A stretch of 35,625 nucleotides of DNA from positions 1 to 35,625 of the forward strand of contig JAWQRN010000162.1 of NCBI GenBank assembly GCA_033557685.1, in the 5' to 3' direction. Below are positions 21,139 to 31,393 of this stretch, in pieces. The stretch comes from Sperchopsis tessellata. Lineage: Eukaryota; Arthropoda; Insecta; Coleoptera; Hydrophilidae. Both the position numbers and the translations under genes were made by a program. Each line of letters starts with the position of its first letter. The stretch's first letter is position 1. Under the pieces are notes generated by a model, which had not been told where the DNA came from, searched no databases, and saw nothing but the letters and a program-made list of their open reading frames with translations.

Positions 21139-22504
21139 ACATGATTTAAATAATATTCCAGTGCTTAAGAACCAACTGGATGGTTACTAACAATTTTCAC
21201 TAGCCCATATTTTTTATTCCTTAATTTTCTTATGGTGAATGCAAAAATAATAGCTACACAAGACGTTTCTTGATAAGACATTGTTGAATGCAAACCCGAA
21301 ACTGATTAGGTATATTTTCAATAAGTATTGATCATGTGAGGCTATTGCAGTGTATCAATATTGTATTGACGATGTATATTGATTGCTTGAGGGGCCCATA
21401 ATATTATGTGCAACAGGCTGCAGGTTTTTTTATGTAAAAAATAGGTAATTTTTTTAAGCTATTATCTCTATAGTTATTTACTTAAATTTCTTTTTGAAAA
21501 TACATATATTTTTTTGCCCTAGTTATTTAGTTGGTATGTTTAGAAAATAATTTATTTAACTTTTATTTTCAGTACAAATTGTAAATATAATTTCTAATTT
21601 AAAAGAATATTTTCGTTTTATTTCCAACAAAAATATACACATGTCTGATGACTCCTTCAATACCGCATCTTTTTCTCCCATCTTCTATATCTAGTTCTAA
21701 ATCGCATGAATTTTTTATAATTTATTTTTTTTGGGGTCATGAATAAGCACTGTTTATTATTATTTTAAAAGAAATTGGTGCTATAAGGTTAAGGAAATAA
21801 TTTAGTCTTGCAGATATTTTTTTAAATTGATCGGTTTTGTTTTATACAACAGTATTCTTTATTGATATCAATGGCCATAAATAATGGTTCTGAGAAACAT
21901 AATAACAATATTATTCGTCACATGTTATAAACCCAAAACCAATACAAACAGAAATGAATATTTACTAATCCTTTTTTTTTGTTAAATTGTTACAATATAT
22001 TGTTAATATTTTGTCAAATTTAAATTTAAAGTAACTTACAATCCTGTCACTAAATCAAGTGAATACCTTTCTAATTCAAAAGATATGGTAGATATGTTAC
22101 AAACATCAGGCATTTATAGATAATTGTTCGGAATGTAATATGTACTATATATATGTGTACTGGACAAACTATGCGAAACTCCAAAACCGGGATATATGAA
22201 CATTTTAAGAATATATATATACACACCAATGTAGACATTTCAGAAAAGTTTTATTTATATATATTTCTTTAACCCTATAGTTATAAAAATGCTGTCAACA
22301 ATGTTCAATATTATTTACTCCTGCACAACTCATTCTAAAGAAAACTTTAATTTGGGACTTTCTAAGCTGTTTCCTAATATAATTTTTTAAGTGTACTTTC
22401 TCCTAACTTAATTCTCTTGTTCAGTGTTATTTGTAGCTATTTTTGTTTCTTAATTAGTGTTATTACTATTAATACGAAATATGGAAGTTTGCTTCGTATT
22501 TTAG
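21139..22504. other. AT-rich intron end, no gene seen
   Basis: Only chance frames. The last 20 bases (TTTGCTTCGTATTTTAG) form the acceptor of the terminal adaptor exon. Confidence 0.5.
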
Positions 22505-22606
22505 GTTCAGACGCATAATGGAAGTGTTAGAACGCAAGAAACGACGTTAGAACAGATATCTGACGCCTCAACGAGAGCTATTGAGAATCAGTATAGCTTT
22601 GTTTGA
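22505..22606 (+). CDS. Lnk: SH2B/Lnk adaptor, terminal exon with the C-terminal Cbl-type tyrosine motif
   Basis: After TTTGCTTCGTATTTTAG the frame reads VQTHNGSVRTQETTLEQISD, then ASTRAIENQYSFV and TGA at 22604-22606. The ending RA(I/V)xNQYSF is the conserved C-terminal motif of SH2B adaptors; in APS the phosphorylated Tyr recruits the Cbl ubiquitin ligase. Phase 0 matches the exon ending at 13880, so the joined tail is PPIPEIRQ followed by VQTHNG. A second AG six bases on (22509-22510) would remove Val-Gln and keep the frame. At 34 codons it is too short for an ORF finder, and 8.6 kb of intron separates it from the rest. The motif and phase together make it a confident call. Confidence 0.9.
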   Translation, partial: VQTHNGSVRTQETTLEQISDASTRAIENQYSFV

Positions 22607-22845
22607 ATGGTTTAGTTGCCAACTGGTAAGGTCTGATATTTGTTATTCTTTGTTTTTGGGTACAGAATTTTTGAGAATGTTTACGTTTTATTCAATGATT
22701 TAAACAACTACAATAATAATTTTTTATTTCAAGATCCATTTAAAACATGCTTTGAGTCTCTACTGACTAGTTGATATTTCATTGAGTATAATGTATATTT
22801 CAAGTATAGGTCACATAAATAACTTATATATGTTAAAATTATTGT

Positions 22846-22851
22846 AATAAA
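22846..22851 (+). terminator. Candidate polyadenylation signal of the adaptor gene
   Basis: AATAAA 240 bp after the TGA stop, the first clear signal downstream, within TTGTAATAAAATC. It gives a plausible short 3' UTR, although AT-rich DNA makes chance matches common. Confidence 0.4.
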
Positions 22852-23139
22852 ATCATATCAAAGAAACTATTGGATATGATTGATCATTGTTTCACACAAA
22901 AAAATATATCAAATAAATCCCAAAAAAAAAACCCTGGATTAACTTCAAAATATTTAAGAAAATAGACATAAAGTGAAAGCTCTGGGCTGTATATATACTA
23001 GGAAGATAGCACCAGAAAATTTCAGTTTCTGTAAAGCCTAAAACAATGATCTAAAATGAGATTTTTACACAAAAATTTCAAAATGTATTTATAATGTAGA
23101 AAATCAAATAGGAGACATGGAAATAACAGCAATGGACGA

Positions 23140-23490
23140 AGAGGCTAATTCCGGAGGTAGAACCATGAGTTTCGTGGAAGCACGGAGAAGTAAGGTATTT
23201 TTTAACCCAATTCCTGTCTGGACTTTGACAGTTTGGAGCGCTTTAAAATAATTGATAGCGAAGAGTGCACACACTGTGGAGAGAGACATACCTGAGCACA
23301 CAGTGCTGGAATGAAATTTGAGGGAGGGCCGGAGATGAGGTTGGAGAAAGAGTTACGACTGCAAATATAATAAAAAAACATATTAGAAAGCAAAGACAAT
23401 TGGAATATCATCGAGAGAGCAATAAACTACATACTGAAAGAGAAGGAGGATGAAGGGAGAAGGAGAGTCTGGAAAGAAATAGATTGGACA
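23140..23490 (+). mobile_element. LINE ORF2 C-terminal fragment with a zinc-finger-like motif
   Basis: The readable protein is EECTHCGERHT (about 23262), then after a one-base shift EHTVLE, followed by SKDNWNIIERAINYILKEKE and DEGRRRVWKE (about 23393-23475). C-x2-C followed by an EHxLxEC-type segment and then NWxxxxxxINxILxxKE is the layout of the C-terminal zinc region of R1/LOA-like LINEs. No RT domain precedes it, so only the 3' end was retained. A stop at about 23292 and frameshifts disable it. It begins roughly 500 bp after the adaptor stop codon. Confidence 0.65.
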
Positions 23491-23578
23491 TGGCGAAGTA
23501 CTACCACTATGTCTACTGTTGAAAAAAATAAATAACAAGAAAAATTTTTATGTAGTATATTTTTAACTATCGAATAAA

Positions 23579-23668
23579 TCATTCGAATGAATGACTGATT
23601 TTTTCATTAGATTGATTTTTTTTCATTAGAATGACTTTTTCATTCGAATGATTTTTTCATTTGAATGA
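23579..23668. repeat. Array of five TCATTNGAATGA palindromic units
   Basis: Units start at 23579, 23604, 23623, 23640 and 23657, separated by T-rich spacers. The first and fourth are the perfect 12-bp palindrome TCATTCGAATGA; the others carry one or two changes. Spacing tightens from 25 to 17 bp. Such arrays are seen in subterminal regions of DNA transposons, but no element ends were found. Confidence 0.75.
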
Positions 23669-23764
23669 TGTATATGTATTCATTCATTTAATCAAACGCT
23701 GTGTGTTGTTCCAGTTCCAACTACCTACCTACGTACCACGTACGCAACAAGACTACAAACAAAA

Positions 23765-25835
23765 AAACAATGTAGATTCCTTATAGTTGGAACCAGTTAC
23801 ATCACAAGAAATACTAAATATCATAAACAGATTAAAACGGAAACCAACTAAAGATGTTTCGATATTTCTACAATTATGAACTGACTTTCCTCATAAATAA
23901 ATGTTTGACGGATGGTGTTTTTCCAACCGCACTAGAGAAAGCAAAAGTAATACCAATATTAAAGAAGGGCGATGCAGAAATCTCAAAAGTGTTTGAGACA
24001 GCCTATAATTGATGGAAACGAACATGCCCACAGAAAGAATCATTCTTCCGTAACAGCAATGGTAGATATTATCAGTCATATATTGAGAGGTTTTGACGAG
24101 GATGGCGGCAAGTACTCCCAGATCACCCTCTGCGATCTGAGTTAAGCCTTCGATATGGTGGACCATGAGATACTCTTTGACAAGATATAGAAGTATGGTA
24201 TACGTGGTATTCCTCATAAATTTATGATGTCATATTTGAGAGAACGCTCACAACAAGTTGCCTGGAAAAATTAAGTCACTGACTGGAGACTAGTTGAGAG
24301 AGGAGTTTCGCAGGGATCCATTCTTGGGCCAATTCTTTTTCTACTATATATCAATGACATAACAGAGAGTGTAAGAGTGGATATTATATGTCTGTTTGCT
24401 GGTGGTACTTCTTTTGTAAATACTGTTACCCCCATTAATTAGGCTTTAGTTAATGGTCGACACGCATGTGTCAATTTCGTTCCTAGCGTAACGGAAACAC
24501 TAGAATTTGCTTATGGACCTAGGTGATACATAACCCCCAAATTATGGAGTTAAATTGTTACGGTGGCGTTTCTGAATTAGGAAGGCTTTACAAGCCATGA
24601 GCGCATGGCATAGAGGCATTCGAGGTCTGCCACAGCCAGGTAAACATTCTCTACACATCCCCTTTTTACTTTACACCTTCCTTCATAAGCACATTTCATT
24701 CGTTAGGTTAAGTTTGCTTTCTCACTTTACATTATTTTAAATAATATAATTAGTACATTATATTGCATTTATTATCTCCAAATATCTGTTCATATATAGT
24801 TTTATTATAAACCTACTGTATATATTTTATTCATTATATCATTATTATTATATCTTGTGTACTATTATTTTATACTTAGTTAATTTTTTTTACTTAATTC
24901 TTTTATAGTGGACGCTAATGTATTTTTAGTTACTGCTACAACTAATAATTTCCATTGCATTTAGTTTAATATACATTATTTTTACAACTTTACTTATTTT
25001 CTTTTTATCAGCATATCAATACAAACAAAAATTTAAACACTTTAAAAGAACAGACCCACCTATCCTTGGAAAGTGCAGAGAAGTGGTTTGAAGCGAACAA
25101 ACTGAATTTAAACAGTCAGAAAACACAAATACTGACAGTATATACAAAACAAAATGAAAATGTGCCCAAACAATCTGTCACCTTTTTAAGAATAAAGTTT
25201 TCTGAAACCCTAAAATGGACAAACCATATTCAATATCTGAGAAAGACTGGCCAGCGCCCTCTATTGCATTAGGAAAATAAACAGAAATGTAACACCAGAG
25301 GTTACAAGAAATACTTTGCAAACTTCCATAGTGTAGCAACCTTCGGGATACTCTGAAACGGAACAGATTTTGTTGATGCAAAAGAAAGCAATAAGAATAA
25401 TATGTGGTGCACATCATGAGAGTTGCAGACCGTTATTTAGGAAGTTGAAAATATTGACCATTACCAGTGTGTTCATACTTACCTGTCTACGTATGTGCAC
25501 AAGAGAAAGTCAGAATTCCCAATAAATTCACTACCATGGTTACAATACCAGGAAGAAAGAAAATTTCACTACACCATTCATAGAGTCAAAATAGCCCAAA
25601 AAAATACTAACTATTGGGCACTACTACTATATAATGTACTACCGGAAAACATCAAGTGGATGCCGCCGAATCCCTTCAAGAAGTGGGTGAATCAGAGATT
25701 GGTAGATCAAGCCTTCTATACCATACAAGAATACATGGAGTCCAGTGTAGAAGTAATACCAAAATAATTTGACTTTTTGACCACTGTATTGTTAATGTAT
25801 ATTACAGGGAAATAAATGTAAATGTACCTAGAGTC
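23765..25835 (+). mobile_element. LINE-E: Jockey/CR1-type element, internally deleted and interrupted
   Basis: The protein is readable in order: VTSQEILNIINRLKRKPTKD (about 23800), LTFLINKCLTDGVFPTALEK (about 23883), AKVIPILKKGDAE and, after a deletion near 23985, KNHSSVTAMVDIISHILRGF (about 24038). Then come ITLCDLS-stop-AFDMVDHEIL (about 24120), RGVSQGSILGPILFLLYIND (about 24300) and FAGGTSFVN (about 24397). A 594-bp insert follows, then LNTLKEQTHLSLESAEKWFE (about 25030), NKLNLNSQKTQILTVYT and a C-terminus at 25495-25767 (YNVLPENIKWMPPNPFKKWV). The catalytic FADD box has become FAGG. The 3' end is near 25835. Several stops are present. Confidence 0.85.
24424..25017. mobile_element. 594-bp insert in LINE-E, candidate solo LTR or short non-autonomous element
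   Basis: LINE-E coding sequence breaks off at 24423 and resumes after 25017. AATAC sits on both sides (24419-24423 and 25018-25022), a candidate 5-bp target duplication. The insert opens TGTTACCCCCATTAATTAGG, which suits an LTR start. It closes TCAGCATATC, which does not end in the expected CA. No protein is encoded. A solo LTR, a MITE or a SINE remain possible. Confidence 0.5.
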
Positions 25836-26049
25836 TAGACCTACTATCTACCCGTTTTTGCTGATTGCATGCATTTTACTTACATCTAGAAACTCTTCAA
25901 TGAGATTGTACCTGTTGTCAAAAGCCCTTATACTGATATCATGAACATTAATTAGGCACGGTTCCACGCGACAGTAAACTATTTCGATCATCTTTTACTA
26001 CTACCTAGAAAATTGTACAATTTTGTAGACTGATCACGCATTATATAAA
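25836..26049. other. Short non-coding stretch
   Basis: The minus strand contains an open piece VHDISIRAFDNRYNLIEEF (about 25950-25890) that I do not recognise. It could belong to the adjacent LINE or be chance. Confidence 0.25.
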
Positions 26050-26340
26050 ATTATGAATAATATGAAGATACAATTTAGTTATTAAATAATTCTGGCCCTC
26101 TCTTTACCTTTACGTCTTTTACTCTTCTGTTTTGTTATTATATAGTCGATTATAGATCAAAGATTTCGGGACTGTTGTGTCCATGTGAATTTATGGATGT
26201 TCTTATGTTTATAAAAGCCATTAAATATTCTCAAATTGTGTAGTTCACAAAGTTCAGTTAGTCGTTCACCGTTGCTTCGCCAAAACTTGCTATGACACTA
26301 TCTTTGTTCTTTCTACCTGTTCTACCGTTTTTTTTTCCAT
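26050..26340 (-). mobile_element. LINE endonuclease-domain fragment, antisense
   Basis: The minus strand reads SVIASFGEATVN (about 26300), then GERLTELCELHNLRIFNGFY, KHKNIHKFTWTQQSRN, SIIDYIITKQKSKRR and, after a frameshift, VKDVKVKRGPELF (about 26090). This matches the apurinic-type endonuclease domain of insect LINEs, where GxRLxExCxxxxLxIxNxxF, H(K/R)xTW and SxIDY(I/V) are fixed. The catalytic HH/D region is only partly retained. No RT adjoins it on either side, so it is an isolated piece. Confidence 0.8.
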
Positions 26341-26901
26341 AATTTGCTATATATGATGCCATTTATACATTTACTTTTATGTACTGTCAAATGAATACAG
26401 CTTGTTCTTATTCTTTCTTTTATTTGTTGATAGATATTTTTGGATAACCAACCCTCTCTGATGGACATTAAATAACTGTGGGTCACGTTCTTTTGGATTT
26501 CTCTATTTTCTCTTTAGATATGTCTGGCTTATTTTTGAAGGTGTCTATAGTCGTAGATCTATAACTATAAAATATATATTTGTATTTTGGAGAAATCTTG
26601 TCCATGTGTAATATATTTTTGAAATCACTATATAAAGAAAATGCTACAAAATGGCTCAGAAATTAATTTTTTATATAAAGTTTTAAATACTATTCATTTT
26701 TAGTGTGACTATACTTGATTAAAATTCTGTACCCTTGATTGTAAATGTGTGATTTTATAATAATAAAAAATAAAAACAACTGAGCTAAGACAATATAAAA
26801 AAGCCAATTGAATTACAATGAAATAGGTATGTAAGTAATGAGCGAACCCAAAAAAAAAAATATTTTAGCTGTATTTGTGTATATGTTCTTTTGTTTAATA
26901 A

Positions 26902-27337
26902 TTAACCCTTGGATGCACCTCTCAAAATTAAATTAATGAGTGCTTATTTTTATATTTTGAATAACTATAAGAGAAAAAGAGTATAACATTAACAAGCCTT
27001 TATGTTTCAAAATAATTTCCTTTTCAAATTGCAGTCTCTGATTTTGATCTTTTAGCGTCATGTTTTCAGTTCATGTTCGTTCCCATTCCAAAATAGTAAA
27101 GAACAATGTTTGCAACATGAATGTTTTTTGACCAATTGCTTTCCTATTTAATATGGAACTTTATTACATGGGGATATGTTAATGCTTCGTTTCACTCATT
27201 TTATCATCAAAAATATCTTCAAGATTCTTATAAATCTCATGTTTTCTAATACATTTTTTTTGTGTTTCATTAGTAGCAGAAAATTTTCATAAAAATAATC
27301 ATGTATTTATTATTTTTGAGAGGTGCGTTTGAAATAA
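26902..27337. mobile_element. MITE-like element with GCACCTCTCAAAA inverted ends (piggyBac-like?)
   Basis: The left end reads TTAACCCTTGGATGCACCTC then TCAAAA. The right end, reverse complemented from 27337, reads TTATTTCAAACGCACCTCTC then AAAA. Weaker inverted similarity continues inward (ATTATTTTTAT). TTAA followed by CCC on the left is the piggyBac pattern, but the right end is too changed to confirm it. The 436-bp interior is AT-rich and non-coding. Confidence 0.5.
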
Positions 27338-28088
27338 ATTATTAAAAACTTAAACTACAAGCTATATGTGTTATCAAGTGCTCTAAGTATGTCTCGTGAG
27401 AATTATTTTTGTGGTAAATCGAAATATATCTACTACAAGGGTTGCTCTGAAATTTGTCATTTTGACACACTTTTTGTTAACTGTTTTTGTTGGTAATATT
27501 TATTTAGCAAAATCTGCCTGTCCTTTAGTTATACATTATGTAGTTCTGTATATATAGGACAAACAGGCAAGATCTTTAACTTTAAAAGAGAAGAACATTT
27601 TCATGAGTATAAAATATATAAGATTTTGATATTAGTGTGCATGGCTTGTTTCTTTAGAGCAACCTTTTGTATAGTAGTAATGATTACAGGAAAGCATGAT
27701 AAGATAGATTATCTACGTAGGCAAAATACTCAGTATTCGTTTCAGGGACTGTAGATGTATCTGACTATCTTTCAAGGATAATAAGGAACTACGATTTCGT
27801 ATAAAAAAAAAGAAAGTCAAGTCTTATTTAAGTCTAAAGTTTATATCTAAATATATCTCTGTATATTATGTAAGGTAATTTGTTATGAAAATTATTATTT
27901 TTTTGTTACATTTTTGTTGCTGGCTAAAAACTAAACACATCTACTAAAAAGAAAGAAGAAATGTATAGACTTTTATGAGATCCATAAGTATTTTAAAAAG
28001 AAATCATAATGTTAACTTTCTTGTATGTTTTTAAAAGTTGCTAGAAATTGCACTTCTATTGCATTTACCACTCAAAGTCTCATATTTA
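27338..28088. other. AT-rich stretch, no gene seen
   Basis: Homopolymer-rich sequence without recognisable coding or repeat structure, apart from faint similarity to the far right flank of the following inverted repeat. Confidence 0.5.
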
Positions 28089-29227
28089 ACAAATTATAAG
28101 AAAAATAAATATAAACAAATAGCTTATTTTTAATTTAAATTTTGACATGTCATCAAAATAAAAACAAGCTAATATTTAAATAAACAAGTTACAGATAGAG
28201 TATAAAAAATTTTATTTTAAATTTAAAAATATCTGATAATGAAGTAAAGACAAATTAAAAAAACCAAAATGATCAAAAAAATTTGGTCATTTAAGTTTGA
28301 TTCAGATTTAAGGGACTTCCACTATGTAATTTATTTGGAATAATTTATTTATTTCTTACTTATATACTTAATATGTTTTATATTCTAAGAAAAAGATTGT
28401 ATCGTTTCAGAAATCCTGTAAGATAGAATACCAATGAAGGGAAAAGAGAAATATCTGACTACATTATAAGAGGGGTTGGTTGATGAATAACGATGATCTC
28501 CAAAAATTTATTTTCTACCAAAAGTTTATTCTATAATATAAATAGGAAATGAATTATTGTAGGCAATTTTTAAAATAGTACGAAACTCAATCAAAAATTT
28601 TTGACGATCGTTTACGATCCATCTTATGATGAAGTCAGATATTTCTCTTTGCTCTTCATTGTTATTTTATCTCTTACAAAATTGCTGAACTGTTGAAATG
28701 ATAAATCTTACAATATAAAATATATTTGTTAGAAGTAAGACATTATTCCTAATAAATTTCATAGTGGAGCTATTCAATTTCTTGTGAATGTGGTGCTTCT
28801 AATATACGTATGTTAAACAGGGAGAGCATTTCATACAATATTATTCAAACATTTAGCTATTATAAGATATTGATGTACCACTCCTAATTCCTAGTTCATG
28901 TTAATACTAAAAATCACAAGTTTGATCACGATAATGGGGTAGAACACCTACATTTCTAAAATTAGGGACCGATGCTTAATATCGCAGAAAACCTTGAGAA
29001 ATTTTATTTCGATTTTTTTGGTTTTTGTATTAATTTGTCTCCAGCTAAATTTTTTCAGAATTTATATACAATGTCTTTACTCCATTATTAGGTATTTTAT
29101 ACCTTTTGTTTATTCATATATTAGTTTGTTCTTATTATTTTGGTGACACGTCAAAATCTAAATTTAATATAATTGTTTTAATCAATAAAAAAATTAAATA
29201 CTGTTATTTTTCTTATAAGTTGTTCAT
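28089..29227. repeat. Long diverged inverted repeat (near-palindrome centred near 28546)
   Basis: The best matching core is AAAGAGAAATATCTGACT at 28443-28460, the exact reverse complement of 28633-28650. The match extends outward: CCACTATGTAATTTATTTGG (28319) pairs with reverse-complemented 28748-28766. TTTTGACATGTCATCAAAAT (28140) pairs with reverse-complemented 29137-29156. AATTATAAGAAAAATAA (28093) pairs with reverse-complemented 29206-29221. It also continues inward almost to the centre. The right arm holds about 200 bp more than the left, mostly at about 28790-28990. No protein is encoded. Folded, it would form a hairpin of some 450 pairs with mismatches. Confidence 0.75.
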
Positions 29228-29430
29228 AATTTTTATTTTTTATTCAAAAGGTATAATACACATGTTTTTATAACATTACATAACTAATGTTTATATCTTA
29301 TTTTAAATTAATTGTTCACTTCTTTCTTCCCCTGTGCATGTCTTAAGTGTTCTATTTTTGAAGTAAATCAACTATGGTATGAGTTTAGATAAATGTTCCT
29401 GTCATTTTGGATTCTTGTTCAATACATATT

Positions 29431-29792
29431 GATTACAAGGCATTTTTTCCTTCAGACTCAGGTATGTCGTTTGTATTTTTTCATTTTATCAGAGTATTTG
29501 TATCCTCATTAGTTTCCTTTGAGTCTCTTGATTATTGCTATTAATATAGAAGTCACGAGGTCATCTGCATACATCAAGATGCTTCTATTTTCAATATATA
29601 CACATCAGGTCAACTATTGATCCTTGTGGGGCATCATACTTCAACTTACTAAGTCTGCTCTCATTTCCATTAATTGCTGCTTATTATTTTTTTCCTTATA
29701 AGCTTTTATTTTGATTTTTTGCCAATCGATTTAGGTATTACCTCGGAGTTAGAATTTATATTTTGGACATTTTTGGATCAAAATACTGTTTA
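29431..29792 (-). repeat. F segment copy 1: LINE RT-derived 362-bp direct repeat
   Basis: It runs from GATTACAAGGCATTTTTTCC to ATCAAAATACTGTTTA and matches the split copy at 31355-31393 plus 32629-32968 throughout. In minus orientation it encodes pieces of a reverse transcriptase: LSKLKYDAPQGSIV and MYADDLV. It is uninterrupted here and so represents the empty site of the mariner insertion in copy 2. Confidence 0.8.
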
Positions 29793-31354
29793 CTCTTTCT
29801 TAATCTTATTTCTCGTATACCCTTGATATCTGGTGTCTAGCTTTTTCTCCATTTTTATTTCTTGTATAATTTAATCTACTTCTCCCTATCAGCTGTACAG
29901 CTCTTTCCTTTGTCTCTTAGTGTTTTAGCGATTGTGTCGTTCCAGGTTTCCCATGGTCTTCCTGTTGATTTCTTGCCCCAAGCTCTCGCCTCACACATTT
30001 GTTTCACTTTACTGTCTTTGTCCATTCTTTTTATATGTTCGAACCATCTCATCTGTCCTTCTTCTATTTTCTTCTGTGCGTATGTAATTCCGAGCCTCTT
30101 CCTTATGTCTGTGTTTCGGATTCTATCTCTCTTTGTGACTCCTACTCTCCTTAGGTACTTCATTTCCGCCTCCTGCACCCTCGATTATTGACTTATATTC
30201 ATCACCCATGTTTCACTTCCATAGTGCTGTATTGGCGTCTATATTGCTCTGAATACTGTTAGTATGGTCTCCTTCGAAATTTCTTTTTTTCATGAATGTC
30301 CCTCTTATTCCTTGGTTATCTATTATTGATTCTAGATATTTAAATTATTTGACCTGTTCTAGGTTTTCTCCATCTACTTGGCTGTAAATTCTTTCCTCTT
30401 CTTTGGAAATCGCCATCACTTTTGTCTTTGCTCTGTTTATTTTCAGTTTTCGGTTATTCAGTGCCTCTTCCCATATTTTCAGGTACTCATTTAGTGCTTT
30501 TTCTGATCTCCCAAATATTACTATATCATCCGCAAATGCACACTCCATTACCTCTATTTTCTTCATATTCTTGTACCTGATGCTAATTCCATTCGTTCTT
30601 GTTTTTGTTTCTTTAATAATGTCGTCCATTACAGTTATGAACAATAATGGGCTCAAAATTCCTTGATTTATTGTAAATTCTTCTGACACTTTATTTACAG
30701 TTCTTATATAGTTTCTAGTTTGTCTGTACATTGATTTGAATGCCTATAATAACTCTCTATCTAAATTTTTTATATATATCTTCCCAGGTACGCTGACGAT
30801 TACATTGTCTACTATCTCCTCTCTTGAAAATTGGTACTGCCATTGCCACTTCCCAGTCCTTAGGTATTATTTTACCTTCCCAGGCCTTTTACATACCTCT
30901 AGCAGTAATTTCTGTCCTTCTTGTTCCATATACCTAACCTGCTCGGGAGTTATACTATCATGCCCGGCCGCTTTTCCTGTTTTGATTTTGCTTATTACCT
31001 TATTCAGTTCCACTCTTGTCTTGCATCCTCAAGCTCTTCTTTTTCCTCTTCATCTGTACTTGTATCATTTACTCCTAGTAATTCTTGGAAGTACTCTTTC
31101 CATCTGTTCATTAAGTCTTCGTCTTCTGTGAGTATCTCTTTTTTTTTGTTCTTAATTTGTTGCAATTGGCACGTTTTTTCCACTCTTAGATTTTTTATTA
31201 CTTAAAAGAAGAATTTTTGATTTCCTCGACTATCTTTCTCCATCTTTTCTCCAAATTCCCTCCATGATATTTCTTTGGCATTTGGAACTTCTTCTTTAGC
31301 TTTCCTCCTTTGTTTTTTATAATCCTCTTATGCCTTCTCTGTTTACTTCTGCCT
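29793..31354 (-). mobile_element. LINE-G: non-LTR retrotransposon fragment between two F segments
   Basis: The minus-strand order is RRKAKEEVPNAKEISWREFG (about 31300), EDLMNRWKEYFQELLGVND (about 31110), KIKTGKAAGHDSITPEQVRY (about 30985), INQGILSPLLFITVMDDII (about 30660) and the catalytic box ECAFADDIVIFGRSEKAL (about 30545), then LKINRAKTKVMAIS. After a frameshift near 30300 come MKYLRRVGVTKRDRIRN (about 30160), GQMRWFEHIKRMDKDSK and STGRPWETWNDTI (about 29965). This is a complete RT and C-terminal layout without the endonuclease. FADD is intact, but stops and shifts near 30740, 30850, 30960 and 31010 disable it. Its ends abut the two F copies directly. Confidence 0.85.
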
Positions 31355-31393
31355 GATTACATGGCATTTTTTTCCTTCAGAGTCAGGTATATA
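31355..31393 (-). repeat. F segment copy 2, left part
   Basis: GATTACATGGCATTTTTTTC then TTCAGAGTCAGGTATATA. It matches the start of copy 1 and breaks off at the TA where the mariner is inserted. Confidence 0.75.

Noticed and set aside
24411..25017. The gap in LINE-E read as a spliceosomal intron (GTAAAT...TTTATCAG)
   Set aside because: LINEs lack introns there, and AATAC on both sides fits an insertion better.
30403..31205. Hydrophobic Ser/Phe/Leu-rich plus-strand frames that look like membrane proteins
   Set aside because: They are antisense shadows of the LINE-G reverse transcriptase.
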